Below are positions 35,228-46,156 of a stretch of 64,000 nucleotides of DNA, one piece after another (position 1 is the stretch's first letter; each line of letters begins with the position of its first letter). Under the pieces are notes generated by a model. It was not told where the DNA came from. It was given only the letters and a program-made list of their open reading frames with translations, and did not search any database. The stretch is taken from contig CACDRL010000001.1 in the NCBI GenBank assembly GCA_902555435.1, positions 191,758-255,757 on the forward strand, given 5' to 3'. The position numbers were made by a program, and so were the translations under genes. The stretch comes from an uncultured Pelagibacteraceae bacterium (lineage in GTDB: Bacteria; Pseudomonadota; Alphaproteobacteria; Pelagibacterales; Pelagibacteraceae).

Positions 35228-36163
35228 ATGAAAAATATTCAATCAAATATCAAAAAAGCAAAAAATTACTTAGACAAAAGTCATTGTGTGGCTGTTCCAA
35301 CAGAAACAGTTTACGGACTTGCAGGTAATGCGTACTCAGATGTAGCCGTTAAAAAAATTTTTAATCTAAAAAGAAGACCTGCTAATAATCCATTAATTGT
35401 TCACTATTATAATTTAAAGAAAATTTCAGAAGATTGTGAAATAAATAATAGTTTTATTAAACTTTATAAAAAATTTTCTCCAGGACCATTAACATATGTA
35501 CTGAAGCTTAAAAAAAATTCTAAAATATCAAAGTTTGTAACTAATAATAAAAAAACAGTTGCTATAAGATTTCCAAGACACCCCCTATTTAGAAAATTAC
35601 TAAAAAATCTTGAATATCCAGTTGCAGCACCAAGTGCTAATATTTCTTCAAGATTAAGTGCTGTAAAAGCAGCTGACGTCAAAGAAGAATTTGGCAGCAA
35701 AATAAAATTTATTTTGAATGGTGGTATTTGTAAGATAGGTGTTGAGTCCACAATAATAAGCATAATAAATAAACCAAGATTACTAAGATATGGAGGATTG
35801 GGTGTTTCAAAAATCAAAAAAACTTTAAGAAAAAATATAATTATTAATATAAATTCAAAAGATAAAATTTCTCCTGGTCTTTTTCCTTTACACTACTCTC
35901 CAGGATTACCTTTAAGAATGGATGCAAAAAATAATAAAACAAATGAAGCTTTTGTTCTTTTAAAAAAAAGAAAAAATGTATCTAAGGATATTTATTATTT
36001 AAGCAAAACAAACAACTTAAATGAAGCTGCCAAAAACCTGTATAGTGTTTTAAGGAAAATAAAAAAAGATAAATATAAATCAATAGCTGTAGAAAAAATA
36101 CCAAATGAAGGAATTGGAAAAACAATAAATGACAGACTCAAGAGAGCATCAAACTTCAAATGA
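35228..36163 (+). CDS. tsaC: L-threonylcarbamoyladenylate synthase (Sua5/YwlC family)
   Basis: VAVPTETVYGLAGNAYSD, KRRPANNPLIVHYY, AAPSANISSRLSA, SPGLFPLHYSPGLPL (Sua5 C-terminal region). Start MKNIQSNIKKAK at 35228. Confidence 0.93.
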   Translation: MKNIQSNIKKAKNYLDKSHCVAVPTETVYGLAGNAYSDVAVKKIFNLKRRPANNPLIVHYYNLKKISEDCEINNSFIKLYKKFSPGPLTYVLKLKKNSKISKFVTNNKKTVAIRFPRHPLFRKLLKNLEYPVAAPSANISSRLSAVKAADVKEEFGSKIKFILNGGICKIGVESTIISIINKPRLLRYGGLGVSKIKKTLRKNIIININSKDKISPGLFPLHYSPGLPLRMDAKNNKTNEAFVLLKKRKNVSKDIYYLSKTNNLNEAAKNLYSVLRKIKKDKYKSIAVEKIPNEGIGKTINDRLKRASNFK

Positions 36164-36888
36164 AAAACTCAATAGAGGTCATAAATCTATCAAAATCATA
36201 TAAGACTAAAAAAGCAGTTAATAATATAAGTTTTAAAATTGACGAAAATGAAATAGTAGGACTTTTGGGTCCAAATGGGTGTGGAAAAACAACGACCATT
36301 GGAATGATACTAGGATTATTAAAGCCCACAAGTGGCCAAGTCTTAATCAATGGTAAAAATATTGAAAATAATAAAATTTCAATTCTACACAAAATGAATT
36401 TTATTTCTCCCTACATTGAATTACCTAAAAAATTAACTGTAAAGCAAAATTTAATTGTGTATGGGAAGCTCTATAATATTAAAAATTTAAATGAAAGAAT
36501 TAATTTTCTTTCAGAAAAATTAAGATTACGAGATCTTTTAGATAAAATTACAGGGGAACTATCATCAGGACAAAAAAATAGGGTCAGTCTTGCAAAAGCA
36601 TTGATTAATGATCCAACCGTACTCTTATTAGATGAACCAACTGCTGCTTTAGATCCAGAAACAGCAGATTTTATTAGAACCTTTTTAGAAAAGCTCAGAG
36701 AAGAAAAAAAAATATCTGTTTTGTTAGCATCTCACAACATGGATGAAGTAAAAAGATTATGTAATTCAGTTATGATGATGAAAGATGGTAATATTGTAGA
36801 CGGTGGTACTCCAGAAGATTTAATAGAAAAATATGGGCAAAAAAATCTAGAAGAAGTATTTTTAGAAATTGTTAGGAAAGATAAATGA
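36160..36888 (+). CDS. ABC-2 type exporter ATP-binding protein
   Basis: LLGPNGCGKTTTIGMILGLLKPTSG, LSSGQKNRVSLAKAL, LLLDEPTAALDPE. Confidence 0.93.
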   Translation: MKNSIEVINLSKSYKTKKAVNNISFKIDENEIVGLLGPNGCGKTTTIGMILGLLKPTSGQVLINGKNIENNKISILHKMNFISPYIELPKKLTVKQNLIVYGKLYNIKNLNERINFLSEKLRLRDLLDKITGELSSGQKNRVSLAKALINDPTVLLLDEPTAALDPETADFIRTFLEKLREEKKISVLLASHNMDEVKRLCNSVMMMKDGNIVDGGTPEDLIEKYGQKNLEEVFLEIVRKDK

Positions 36889-37676
36889 ATATTACAAGAA
36901 TATACGGTTTATTTTTAAGGCATTTTTATTTAATTACTAGGTCGTTCCCTAGAATACTTGATTTAATATATTGGCCTTCTATCCAGATAACTCTTTGGGG
37001 TTTTATTTCCAATTTTTTTGCAGCACATAGTTCATACTATAGTGGAGCTGTAGGAGTTATATTGTCATGTGCAATTCTTTATGATTTTCTTTTTAGAACA
37101 AGTATAGGTTTTAATATGTTATTTTTAGAAGAAATTTGGAGTAGGAATTTTACTAATTTATTTATAGCTCCGATGAAAATTAGTGAAATAATTACTGCAC
37201 TTGTAATTACCGCTCTAATACGAGCTCTGATTGGATTAATACCAGCAATACTATTAACCTCACCATTATTTGGAATATCAATATTAAACTTGGGATTGCC
37301 GTTAGCTTTTCTTTTTTTAAGTTTGTATATTTTTGGTATCACTTTGGGTCTTTTTGTTTCGGCTGGATTGCTAAGATTTGGTCCGTCTTTTGAGAATATC
37401 GCCTGGTCTACAATGTTTTTATTGGCACCTTTTGGTTGTATCTATTATCCAGTTGAAATTTTACCCGAAATATTTCAATCAATAGCATTCGCATTACCTT
37501 TGGTTTATATATTTGAAGAAACTAGAAATATCTTAGTTAATGGGATTGTTAGCTATGAAAATATTTATATCGCACTTTCACTAAATGCATTTTATTTGAC
37601 AGCTGCTATAGCAACATTTTATTTTTCGTTTGATAAAGCTAGAGAAAAAGGGACATTAATTAATATTGGAGAGTAA
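36885..37676 (+). CDS. ABC-2 type transporter permease
   Basis: 263 aa polytopic; translationally coupled (4-nt overlap) to ATPase gene; PVEILPEIFQSIAFALPLVYIFEETR typical ABC-2 C-terminal motif. Confidence 0.87.
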   Translation: MNITRIYGLFLRHFYLITRSFPRILDLIYWPSIQITLWGFISNFFAAHSSYYSGAVGVILSCAILYDFLFRTSIGFNMLFLEEIWSRNFTNLFIAPMKISEIITALVITALIRALIGLIPAILLTSPLFGISILNLGLPLAFLFLSLYIFGITLGLFVSAGLLRFGPSFENIAWSTMFLLAPFGCIYYPVEILPEIFQSIAFALPLVYIFEETRNILVNGIVSYENIYIALSLNAFYLTAAIATFYFSFDKAREKGTLINIGE

Positions 37677-37677
37677 A

Positions 37678-37754
37678 TGGTGCGCCTGCAAGGAGTCGAA
37701 CCCTGAACCTCCAGAGCCGAAATCTGGCGCTCTATCCAGTTGAGCTACAAGCGC
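37678..37754 (-). tRNA. tRNA-Arg (anticodon UCG), CCA encoded
   Basis: Minus strand GCGCTTGTAGCTCAACTGGATAGAGCGCCAGATTTCGGCTCTGGAGGTTCAGGGTTCGACTCCTTGCAGGCGCACCA; full cloverleaf, anticodon loop TTTCGGC. Confidence 0.97.
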
Positions 37755-37777
37755 ATATAGTATTAATATTATATTTT

Positions 37778-38758
37778 ATGGAAAAAAGCATTAATTTTAT
37801 AGTTGAAGAAGAAGAAAAGAATTTAAGAGTTGATGTATTAATTAACAAAAGAGACGAAATTATTAGCAGGACCAGAGTAAAAAACTTAATTTTAAAAGAA
37901 AAATTAAAACTTAATAATGAAATAATTAAAAGCCCATCGAAAAAAGTTTCGATTGGCGATTTAGTAAATCTTATAATTCCAGAACCAGAGATTGCATCTC
38001 TAAAACCTTATGATTTTAAATTAAATATTGTTTATGAAGATGCAGATTTATTAGTAATTAATAAACCTGCAGGAATTATAATGCATCCTGGAGCAGGCAA
38101 CTATGACAAAACAATTGTAAATGCATTAATGCATTACGACAAAGAATCTTTATCAACTATTGGGGATGAATTAAGACCGGGAATTGTTCATAGAATTGAT
38201 AAAAATACCTCAGGTTTAGTTGTGATAGCAAAAAATAATGAAACCCATGAAAATTTATCAAAACAATTTAGTAACCACACAATTATTAGAGAATACCAAC
38301 TTTTAATATGGGGAAAGCTTAGGCCATCTTCTGGCAGGATAGAAACATTTATTACTCGTAGTTCAAAAAATAGACAACTTATGGAAGTGAGCCGTTCAAA
38401 AGGTAAGAAAGCAATAACAAACTATAAAACAATTGAAATTTTTGAAAATAAAAAAATACCAACATTAAGTTTAATCGAATGCAAATTAGAAACTGGTAGA
38501 ACCCATCAAATCAGAGTACACATGAACTATATAGGGAATAGTTTAGTTGGTGATGATAAATATAAAAAAAAATATAAAAAATTGAAAAATGTCGATTTTG
38601 ACGTTCAAAATTCAATTACAAATTTAGACAGACAATTTTTACATGCAAAGACTTTAGGCTTTGTTCATCCTAGAACTCAAAAAGAGATGATTTTTACCTC
38701 AATTTTGCCCCAAGAACTAAATAATATCTTAAAAATGCTTAGAAACACTGAAGAATAA
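37778..38758 (+). CDS. rluD: 23S rRNA pseudouridine synthase RluD-like
   Basis: S4 domain then RPGIVHRIDKNTSGLVVIAKN, GRTHQIRVHMNYIG. Confidence 0.94.
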   Translation: MEKSINFIVEEEEKNLRVDVLINKRDEIISRTRVKNLILKEKLKLNNEIIKSPSKKVSIGDLVNLIIPEPEIASLKPYDFKLNIVYEDADLLVINKPAGIIMHPGAGNYDKTIVNALMHYDKESLSTIGDELRPGIVHRIDKNTSGLVVIAKNNETHENLSKQFSNHTIIREYQLLIWGKLRPSSGRIETFITRSSKNRQLMEVSRSKGKKAITNYKTIEIFENKKIPTLSLIECKLETGRTHQIRVHMNYIGNSLVGDDKYKKKYKKLKNVDFDVQNSITNLDRQFLHAKTLGFVHPRTQKEMIFTSILPQELNNILKMLRNTEE

Positions 38759-38799
38759 ATTATTGAAAAATAGGTATAATTAACTAAATAAATCCTGCT

Positions 38800-39693
38800 A
38801 TGAGTATAACTATGAGTAACAATCTTCCTACGCTATCCAATGAGGGTGGTCTTTCTGCATACTTAGAGCAGATCAAAAAGTTTCCAATGTTGGCTGCAGA
38901 AGAAGAATATATGTTGGCAAAAAATTGGAAAACAACTGGAAATATTAAAGCTGCTGAAAAACTAGTAACTAGTCACTTAAGATTAGTTGCAAAAATTGCA
39001 ATGGGATACAAAGGTTATGGTCTGCCGATTAATGAAATGATTTCAGAAGGAAATGTTGGTCTGATGCAAGCTGTTAAAAAATTTGAACCAGAGAAAGGAT
39101 TTAGATTGGCAACTTATGCTATGTGGTGGATTAAAGCATCTATTCAAGAATATATTTTAAGATCTTGGAGTCTTGTAAAAATTGGAACAACAACTGCTCA
39201 AAAAAAATTATTTTTCAATTTAAAAAAAATTAAAAACCAAATATCCCCTGAAACTGAAGGTGATTTAAGAGATGAACACGTAAACCATATTGCTAATAAA
39301 CTTGATGTAAGTAAAGAAGAAGTTGTTTCAATGAACCGAAGACTTTCTGGAAAAGAGTTTTCACTAAATGCTCAAGTTGGAGAGGATGGTGATGAATGGC
39401 AAGACTGGTTAGTAGATAAAGAGCTTGATCATGATTTAAAATTTGCTCAACACGAAGAGATGCAGCAAAGAAAAGATTTGTTAAAAGACTCTATTTCTGT
39501 GCTTAATGATAGAGAAAGAGAGATATTGTATTCAAGAAGACTAAATGATGATCCAACAACTTTGGAAGATTTAAGTAAAAAATATAAAATCAGTAGAGAA
39601 AGAGTTAGACAAATAGAAAATAAAGCATTTGAAAAACTTCAAAAACAAATGCTTCTTCTTGCTAAATCTAAAAATTTACTTCCAGCAAATTAA
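38800..39693 (+). CDS. rpoH: RNA polymerase heat-shock sigma factor RpoH (sigma-32)
   Basis: [56 protein letters not shown]. Confidence 0.97.
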   Translation: MSITMSNNLPTLSNEGGLSAYLEQIKKFPMLAAEEEYMLAKNWKTTGNIKAAEKLVTSHLRLVAKIAMGYKGYGLPINEMISEGNVGLMQAVKKFEPEKGFRLATYAMWWIKASIQEYILRSWSLVKIGTTTAQKKLFFNLKKIKNQISPETEGDLRDEHVNHIANKLDVSKEEVVSMNRRLSGKEFSLNAQVGEDGDEWQDWLVDKELDHDLKFAQHEEMQQRKDLLKDSISVLNDREREILYSRRLNDDPTTLEDLSKKYKISRERVRQIENKAFEKLQKQMLLLAKSKNLLPAN

Positions 39694-40982
39694 GTTTCAA
39701 AAGGATTTTCAATTAAAATTGTATCGTCTCTTTCAGGACTAGTAGAAACGCTAGATATTTTTGCTCCAATAAAATCTTCTACTGCAAAAATATATTTTTT
39801 TGCATTATCAGGTAAAGAGTCCATATTTTTAATTCCACTAGTTGATACCTTCCAGCCTGGAAAAGATTTATAAATTGGTTTTATTTTAACTTGATCTTCT
39901 ACAGCAGCAGGTAAATAATCTAATTTTTCTCCATCGAGTTCGTAAGCAACACACATTTTAATTTCATCCAATTCATCAAGGACGTCCAATTTTGTTAAAG
40001 CTATACCATCTATACCTGAAACTTTAATTGTTTGTCTTACTAGAACACCATCAAACCACCCACATCTCCTTTTTCTACTTGTAACAGTTCCAAATTCTTT
40101 TCCACGTGTACCCAAAAGCTCACCTACTTCATCAATTAGTTCTGTTGGAAAAGGTCCTTCCCCTACTCTTGTTGTATAAGCTTTTGTAATTCCTAAAACA
40201 TAGTTTATTGAATTAGGACCGCAGCCTGTTCCGGTAGCTGCACTCGAAGCAACTGTATTAGATGAAGTTACAAAAGGATAAGTTCCATGATCTACATCAA
40301 GCAAAATACCTTGTGCACCTTCAAATAAAATTTTCTTTTTTTGCTTTTTAAATTGATCAATTTTAAGCCACACGGGCTGTGAAAATTTTAATATTTTAGG
40401 AGCAATTTTAAGTAAATCAGATTTAAGTTGGTCTTTTTCAAAAATTTTTTTTCCAAGTCCTTTTCTGATTGCATTATGGTGTATCAATACAGAATCTAAC
40501 CTTTGATCTAAATTTTTTTCTGATCTTAAGTCCATAACCCTTATTGATCTTCTTCCAACTTTATCCTCGTAAGCAGGTCCAATTCCTCTTCTAGTAGTTC
40601 CTATTTTGCTTTTTCCTGCTGTATCTTCTCTAATTTCATCCATTTCTCTATGAAAAGGCAAAATCAGATTTGCAGATTCTGATATTATGAAGTTATTTAC
40701 ATCTACTTCTACACCTTTAGATTTAATTTCTTCAATTTCTTCCAATAAAGCCCAAGGATCCACAACGACACCATTACCAATTATTGATATTTTCCCTTTT
40801 CTAACAATACCAGATGGAAGTAATCTCAGCTTATAAGTAACACCATCAATAACAAGAGTATGGCCCGCATTATGGCCACCTTGAAATCTAATAACTACAT
40901 CTGCTTGTTCAGATAACCAATCAACAATCTTACCTTTTCCTTCATCGCCCCATTGAGATCCAACAACAACTATATTTTTCAT
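39690..40982 (-). CDS. purA: Adenylosuccinate synthetase
   Basis: [32 protein letters not shown]. Confidence 0.98.
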   Translation of the reverse strand: MKNIVVVGSQWGDEGKGKIVDWLSEQADVVIRFQGGHNAGHTLVIDGVTYKLRLLPSGIVRKGKISIIGNGVVVDPWALLEEIEEIKSKGVEVDVNNFIISESANLILPFHREMDEIREDTAGKSKIGTTRRGIGPAYEDKVGRRSIRVMDLRSEKNLDQRLDSVLIHHNAIRKGLGKKIFEKDQLKSDLLKIAPKILKFSQPVWLKIDQFKKQKKKILFEGAQGILLDVDHGTYPFVTSSNTVASSAATGTGCGPNSINYVLGITKAYTTRVGEGPFPTELIDEVGELLGTRGKEFGTVTSRKRRCGWFDGVLVRQTIKVSGIDGIALTKLDVLDELDEIKMCVAYELDGEKLDYLPAAVEDQVKIKPIYKSFPGWKVSTSGIKNMDSLPDNAKKYIFAVEDFIGAKISSVSTSPERDDTILIENPFET

Positions 40983-41794
40983 TAATTATATTTTCTATTT
41001 ACTTTTATAGAAGTGAGATGGTTAATTGGGCCATGACCTTTTCCATAATTTGGGTTTGTTTTAATAGCCGAATTTACATACTTAATTCCAAGCTCACAAG
41101 ATTTCTTTGCTGGTTTTCCACACGACACAAATGTAGTGACTGCACTTGATAAAGTACAACCTGTGCCATGAGTATTATTTGTATTGTAACGCACACTATT
41201 AAAAATCTTAATATCCTTGTTATTTACAAAAACATCCTTAACTATTTTATTTTTTGAATGTCCACCTTTAATAAGTACATTTTTAGCTCCTAATTCTATA
41301 AGCTCATTTGCAGCGTAAATCATATCTTCAACAGATATGATCTTTGTTCCAGTCAAAATTTCAGCTTCAGGGATATTAGGGGTAACAAGTGAAACCTTTT
41401 TTAATAATTCCGATTTTAATATCTTAATTGCTTTGTTATCTATTAATTTGGCCCCACCTTTTGCAACCATAACAGGATCTAAAATAATTTTTTTAACTTT
41501 AATTAAATTTAATGCTTTAATTACCATCTTGATAACATTAGATGAATGTAACATTCCTATTTTAATTGCATCAGGCTTAATATCTTTACAAGTAAAAACT
41601 ATTTGATTGAAAATTTCTTTTGGATTAATGCCAACAATTGATTTTACACCTGTAGTATTTTGAATTGTAACTGCAGTTATAGCTGTCATTGCATAAGAAC
41701 CTAAAGCTGTCACAGTTTTAATATCAGCTTGTATACCGGCTCCGCCAGACGAATCTGAACCTGCAATAATTAAAATTTTTGAATTTGGTTTCAA
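40982..41794 (-). CDS. thiD: Hydroxymethylpyrimidine (phosphate) kinase
   Basis: [39 protein letters not shown]. Confidence 0.97.
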   Translation of the reverse strand: MKPNSKILIIAGSDSSGGAGIQADIKTVTALGSYAMTAITAVTIQNTTGVKSIVGINPKEIFNQIVFTCKDIKPDAIKIGMLHSSNVIKMVIKALNLIKVKKIILDPVMVAKGGAKLIDNKAIKILKSELLKKVSLVTPNIPEAEILTGTKIISVEDMIYAANELIELGAKNVLIKGGHSKNKIVKDVFVNNKDIKIFNSVRYNTNNTHGTGCTLSSAVTTFVSCGKPAKKSCELGIKYVNSAIKTNPNYGKGHGPINHLTSIKVNRKYN

Positions 41795-41795
41795 T

Positions 41796-43127
41796 TTATC
41801 TTATTTTTTTGGATATCATATTTACACATCTGGATAAAAGTATTTTATTATCACTTTCTGCCATCACTCTAATTTTAGACTCTGTTCCTGATTTTCTGAC
41901 TAAAACTCTTCCCTGACCTTTAATTAATTTTTCAGCGAGTTTTATTATTTTTTTTATTTCAGGTTTGTTAATAATATTTTTATCTTTAACAGTTATATTT
42001 TCTAGTAGTTGAGGGGTTTTTTTAAAACTCTGAAAAAATTCACTAGTTTTTTTACCTTTTCTCAGTGCAAAAAGAGCTTCTAAAGCTACAAGCAATCCAT
42101 CTCCAGTTGTTGCAAATTTGCCTAAAATAATATGTCCTGATTGTTCACCGCCTAAATTAAATTTATATTTTTGCATTTTTTCTTTAACATATCTGTCACC
42201 TACATTAGCTCTTATAAATTTTATTCCCATAGATTTAAAATATTTTTCTAATCCGTAATTTGACATTAATGTTCCAACAACCCCACCTTTTAGCATTTTT
42301 TTATTTTTCCATCTCGTTGCCAAAGCAGCTATGATTTGATCTCCATCTATAATATTACCCTTTTCATCGCACATTATAATTCTGTCAGCATCTCCATCTA
42401 AAGAAATACCAATATGAGCTTTATATTTTTTTACAGCTGTTCTGATTTTTCTTGGAAAAGTTGAGCCACAATCTTTATTTATATTTAAACCATTTGGGTT
42501 TACGCCTATTGCTATAACTTTAGCACCTAACGATTTTAATAATTCAGGACCTGCTTTATAACCAGCACCATTGGCACAATCTATAACTATTCTTAATCCC
42601 CTTAAATTAAACTCTTTTGTAAAATTTTTTTTTAATATTTTAATATAATTTTTAGTCCCTGTTTCTAATCTTTTGACTCTTCCTAACTTTTCAGGATGAG
42701 AGAGATTCTTGGATATTTTTTTATCTATAAGAGCTTCTATTTTTTTTTCTATTTTATCTGACAATTTCATTCCATCAGGTCCAAATAATTTTAGTCCATT
42801 ATCGTAATGAGGATTGTGAGAAGCTGTAATCATAATGCCCATATTTGCCTTCATTTCTTTTGTAAGCATAGCTAATCCATTAGTTGGTAAAGGACCTAAA
42901 GTATAAATATTCATACCTGCAGAAGCCAAACCGGAAACGAGTGCGGGTTCGAGTGTATATCCTGATAATCTAGTATCTTTTGCTATAATTGCTATTTGTT
43001 TTTTTTTCTTCTGAGATTTAAAATATGTACCACTAGCTAGTCCAAACTTAAAAAACATATCTCCATTAATATGTTTGCTATTAATTGCTCCTCTTATTCC
43101 ATCTGTTCCAAAATATTTTTTTGTCAT
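41796..43127 (-). CDS. glmM: Phosphoglucosamine mutase
   Basis: KKYFGTDGIRGAIN, ITASHNPHYDNGLK, GDADR. Confidence 0.97.
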   Translation of the reverse strand: MTKKYFGTDGIRGAINSKHINGDMFFKFGLASGTYFKSQKKKKQIAIIAKDTRLSGYTLEPALVSGLASAGMNIYTLGPLPTNGLAMLTKEMKANMGIMITASHNPHYDNGLKLFGPDGMKLSDKIEKKIEALIDKKISKNLSHPEKLGRVKRLETGTKNYIKILKKNFTKEFNLRGLRIVIDCANGAGYKAGPELLKSLGAKVIAIGVNPNGLNINKDCGSTFPRKIRTAVKKYKAHIGISLDGDADRIIMCDEKGNIIDGDQIIAALATRWKNKKMLKGGVVGTLMSNYGLEKYFKSMGIKFIRANVGDRYVKEKMQKYKFNLGGEQSGHIILGKFATTGDGLLVALEALFALRKGKKTSEFFQSFKKTPQLLENITVKDKNIINKPEIKKIIKLAEKLIKGQGRVLVRKSGTESKIRVMAESDNKILLSRCVNMISKKIR

Positions 43128-44179
43128 TATTTATTTATTATCTCTTTAAAAACTTTAATTGCTTGCATAACTTCATTAACATCATGAATTCTTAAAATCT
43201 GAACTCCTTGCATCATCAAATATACTGAAGACGATATTGTTCCTCCAATCCTAGTATAGCTATCATTTTTTTTAGAAATATCTTTAATAAATTTTTTTCT
43301 AGAATTTCCTACAAGTATAGGAAATCCTAACGAATGAAAAATAGAAACACGTCTAATTAAATTCATATTATGTTTCAGTTTTTTTCCAAATCCGATACCA
43401 GGGTCTAAAATTATATTGTTATGTTTAATTCCTTTAGATTTTAGAAGTTTTATTTTTTCCTCAAAAAAATCATAAATATCCAATAACTCATTCTTATATT
43501 TTGGATTCTTTTGCATATTATCTGGTGTTCCAAGTGTGTGCTGAATGACAAAAGGAATTTTGTATTTTTTTAATATGTTTATTGTTTCGGGGTCAAAACT
43601 TAAACCTGAAACATCATTAATTAGTTTTACTCCTACTTTAATTCCATTTTTCATTATTTCAGATTTTCTAGTGTCTAAAGAAATTGGAATTTTTTTTACG
43701 ATAGATTTTAAAATATCTTTAATTCTATTCCATTCATCTTCTTTGTTTACTTCCTTTGAACCTGGTCTTGTTGACTCACCTCCAACATCAATTAAATCTG
43801 CACCTTCTTTGTATAATTTAATAGCATGATTTATTCCTTTTTTTTTGGTATTAAACCTTCCTCCATCTGAAAAACTGTCAGGAGTAAGATTTAAAACACC
43901 TAATATATTTGGAATTTTTTTAAATTCTAAATTAGAAAAATTTTTTTTTTTAGATTTGATTTTTTTAATATCTAGGTAAATTTTTTTCTTCAAATCATTT
44001 GGTAAATATTTGATTTGGCTTATAGAAATTTTTCTCTTTAATTTTCTTGTTATTATTTCAATATGATCAAAAGATATTTCTTTAATTTGATGTAATGGTA
44101 TAGTTTTTTTTTTATTAACTAAAATTTTTGACTGATTACCATAATAGAAATTACACACTCTTGTGTAATATCTTTGCAT
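43127..44179 (-). CDS. folP: Dihydropteroate synthase with about 90-residue N-terminal extension
   Basis: ILGVLNLTPDSFSDGGRF, DVGGESTRPG, DPGIGFGKKLKHN. Confidence 0.95.
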   Translation of the reverse strand: MQRYYTRVCNFYYGNQSKILVNKKKTIPLHQIKEISFDHIEIITRKLKRKISISQIKYLPNDLKKKIYLDIKKIKSKKKNFSNLEFKKIPNILGVLNLTPDSFSDGGRFNTKKKGINHAIKLYKEGADLIDVGGESTRPGSKEVNKEDEWNRIKDILKSIVKKIPISLDTRKSEIMKNGIKVGVKLINDVSGLSFDPETINILKKYKIPFVIQHTLGTPDNMQKNPKYKNELLDIYDFFEEKIKLLKSKGIKHNNIILDPGIGFGKKLKHNMNLIRRVSIFHSLGFPILVGNSRKKFIKDISKKNDSYTRIGGTISSSVYLMMQGVQILRIHDVNEVMQAIKVFKEIINK

Positions 44180-44185
44180 TATAAA

Positions 44186-46093
44186 TTAATGAACAATTTT
44201 TGGTTTTAGACCCATGGCACCTAAAGCTGAGTCTTGATCATCTTTTGAGTCTTGATTTTCTAAAATTTTATCTTTTGGATACAAATTTTTATTAATTATA
44301 TTCTCAATCTCTTCACCTGTTAAAGTTTCGTAAGTGATTAAAGCTTTAGCAATTTTATGTAAATCATCTATTTTATCAGTTAAAATTTTCTTTGCTTGAT
44401 TATATCCCTCATCCACAAGCTTTCTAATTTCCTTATCAATTTTTTGAGCAACTTCTTCTGAAACTGATTGAGTTTGAGTAACTGATCTACCTAAGAAAAC
44501 TTCCTCTTGATTTTCTCCATATTCAACTGGACCCATCTCCTCACTCATACCATATTTAGTTACCATCGCTCTTGCGAGTTGAGTTGCTTGATTTATATCT
44601 GAACCACTTCCTCCACCTGCTCCGGTAGAAATGTTGTCTTTTCCAAAAATTAATTCTTCTGCAACTCTTCCTCCAAAACAAACTGCCAATCTTGCTTTTA
44701 GATACTTAATTGAATATCCATGTTTATCTCTTTCTGGTAAATTCATAACCATTCCAAGCGCTCTTCCTCTTGGTATAATTGTGGCTTTATGAATTGGATC
44801 ATAACTAGGCATATTAAATGAGACTAAAGCATGGCCACCTTCGTGATAAGCAGTAAGTTTTTTTTCATCTTCCGTCATAACCATCGATCTTCTTTCAGCA
44901 CCCATCATTACTTTATCTTTTGCTTCTTCAAATTCTAATAAAGTTACAATTCTTTTATTTTTTCTAGCGGCCAATAAAGCGGCTTCATTAACTAAATTAG
45001 CTAAATCTGCTCCTGAAAAACCAGGAGTGCCTCTTGCAATAGTTCTTAAATTAACATCTGGTGACATCTTTATTTTTTTTACATGAACTTTTAAGATTTT
45101 CTCTCTTCCAATAATATCTGGGTTCGAAACAACTACTTGTCTGTCAAATCTTCCAGGTCTTAATAATGCTGGATCGAGAACATCAGGTCTATTTGTTGCT
45201 GCAATTATGATTACTCCTTCATTGGTATCAAAACCATCCATCTCTACTAGTAATTGGTTTAAAGTTTGCTCTCTTTCATCATTACCTCCACCTAAACCTG
45301 CACCTCTGCTTCTTCCTACTGCATCTATTTCATCAATAAATATAATACACGGAGAATTTTTTTTACCTTGTTCAAACATATCTCTTACTCTTGATGCACC
45401 AACACCAACAAACATTTCAACAAAATCTGAACCTGAGATAGTAAAGAAAGGAACTCCTGCCTCACCCGCAATAGCTCTTGCTAATAAAGTTTTTCCAGTA
45501 CCTGGGGGTCCTACCAGTAAAGCACCTCTTGGTATCTTTCCACCAAGTCTACTAAATTTTTTAGGGTCTCTTAAAAATTCTACAATTTCTTCTACCTCTT
45601 CTTTTGCCTCTTCTACTCCTGCAACATCATTAAATGTTACTTTACCTTTAAGTTCATTCATCATCTTGGCTTTTGACTTACCAAATCCCATTGCTCCACC
45701 CTTTCCACCTTGCATCTGTCGCATAAAAAAGATCCATACGGCTATCAATAAAAGCATTGGGAACCAAGAAAGCAATACACCAAATAATGATGGCATTTTT
45801 TCTTCTAACGGAGCTGCTGAAATACTTACTCCTTTATCTGATAATTTTTCAATTAAGTTAGGATCGTTTGGGGAATAAGTTGAAAATGAGTTTCCATTTG
45901 AGTAAACACCCTTGATGTTGTTTCCCTGTATCTCAACTTTTAAAACTTCTCCATTTTCAACTGAAGTTAAAAAATCTGAAAAAATTATTTGATTTCCTCC
46001 TCTAATATTTGATTGAGGATTTTTAAACATATTATAGAGACCAATAGTTAAGAAAACTATTATTCCCCACATAGCGAGATTTTTTAGATTCAT
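44186..46093 (-). CDS. ftsH: ATP-dependent zinc metalloprotease FtsH
   Basis: [26 protein letters not shown] region, HEGGH zinc site. Confidence 0.98.
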   Translation of the reverse strand: MNLKNLAMWGIIVFLTIGLYNMFKNPQSNIRGGNQIIFSDFLTSVENGEVLKVEIQGNNIKGVYSNGNSFSTYSPNDPNLIEKLSDKGVSISAAPLEEKMPSLFGVLLSWFPMLLLIAVWIFFMRQMQGGKGGAMGFGKSKAKMMNELKGKVTFNDVAGVEEAKEEVEEIVEFLRDPKKFSRLGGKIPRGALLVGPPGTGKTLLARAIAGEAGVPFFTISGSDFVEMFVGVGASRVRDMFEQGKKNSPCIIFIDEIDAVGRSRGAGLGGGNDEREQTLNQLLVEMDGFDTNEGVIIIAATNRPDVLDPALLRPGRFDRQVVVSNPDIIGREKILKVHVKKIKMSPDVNLRTIARGTPGFSGADLANLVNEAALLAARKNKRIVTLLEFEEAKDKVMMGAERRSMVMTEDEKKLTAYHEGGHALVSFNMPSYDPIHKATIIPRGRALGMVMNLPERDKHGYSIKYLKARLAVCFGGRVAEELIFGKDNISTGAGGGSGSDINQATQLARAMVTKYGMSEEMGPVEYGENQEEVFLGRSVTQTQSVSEEVAQKIDKEIRKLVDEGYNQAKKILTDKIDDLHKIAKALITYETLTGEEIENIINKNLYPKDKILENQDSKDDQDSALGAMGLKPKIVH

Positions 46094-46156
46094 GCTAATA
46101 AGATAAGAATTATTGCAAATTAAACAAGTGACAAAATAACTGCAAATTTCAAGATA

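Noticed and set aside
45207-45878. 223-aa + strand ORF antisense to ftsH
   Set aside because: Long, but Ser/Pro/Ile-rich composition is typical of antisense translation of a conserved AT-rich gene; ftsH is certain.
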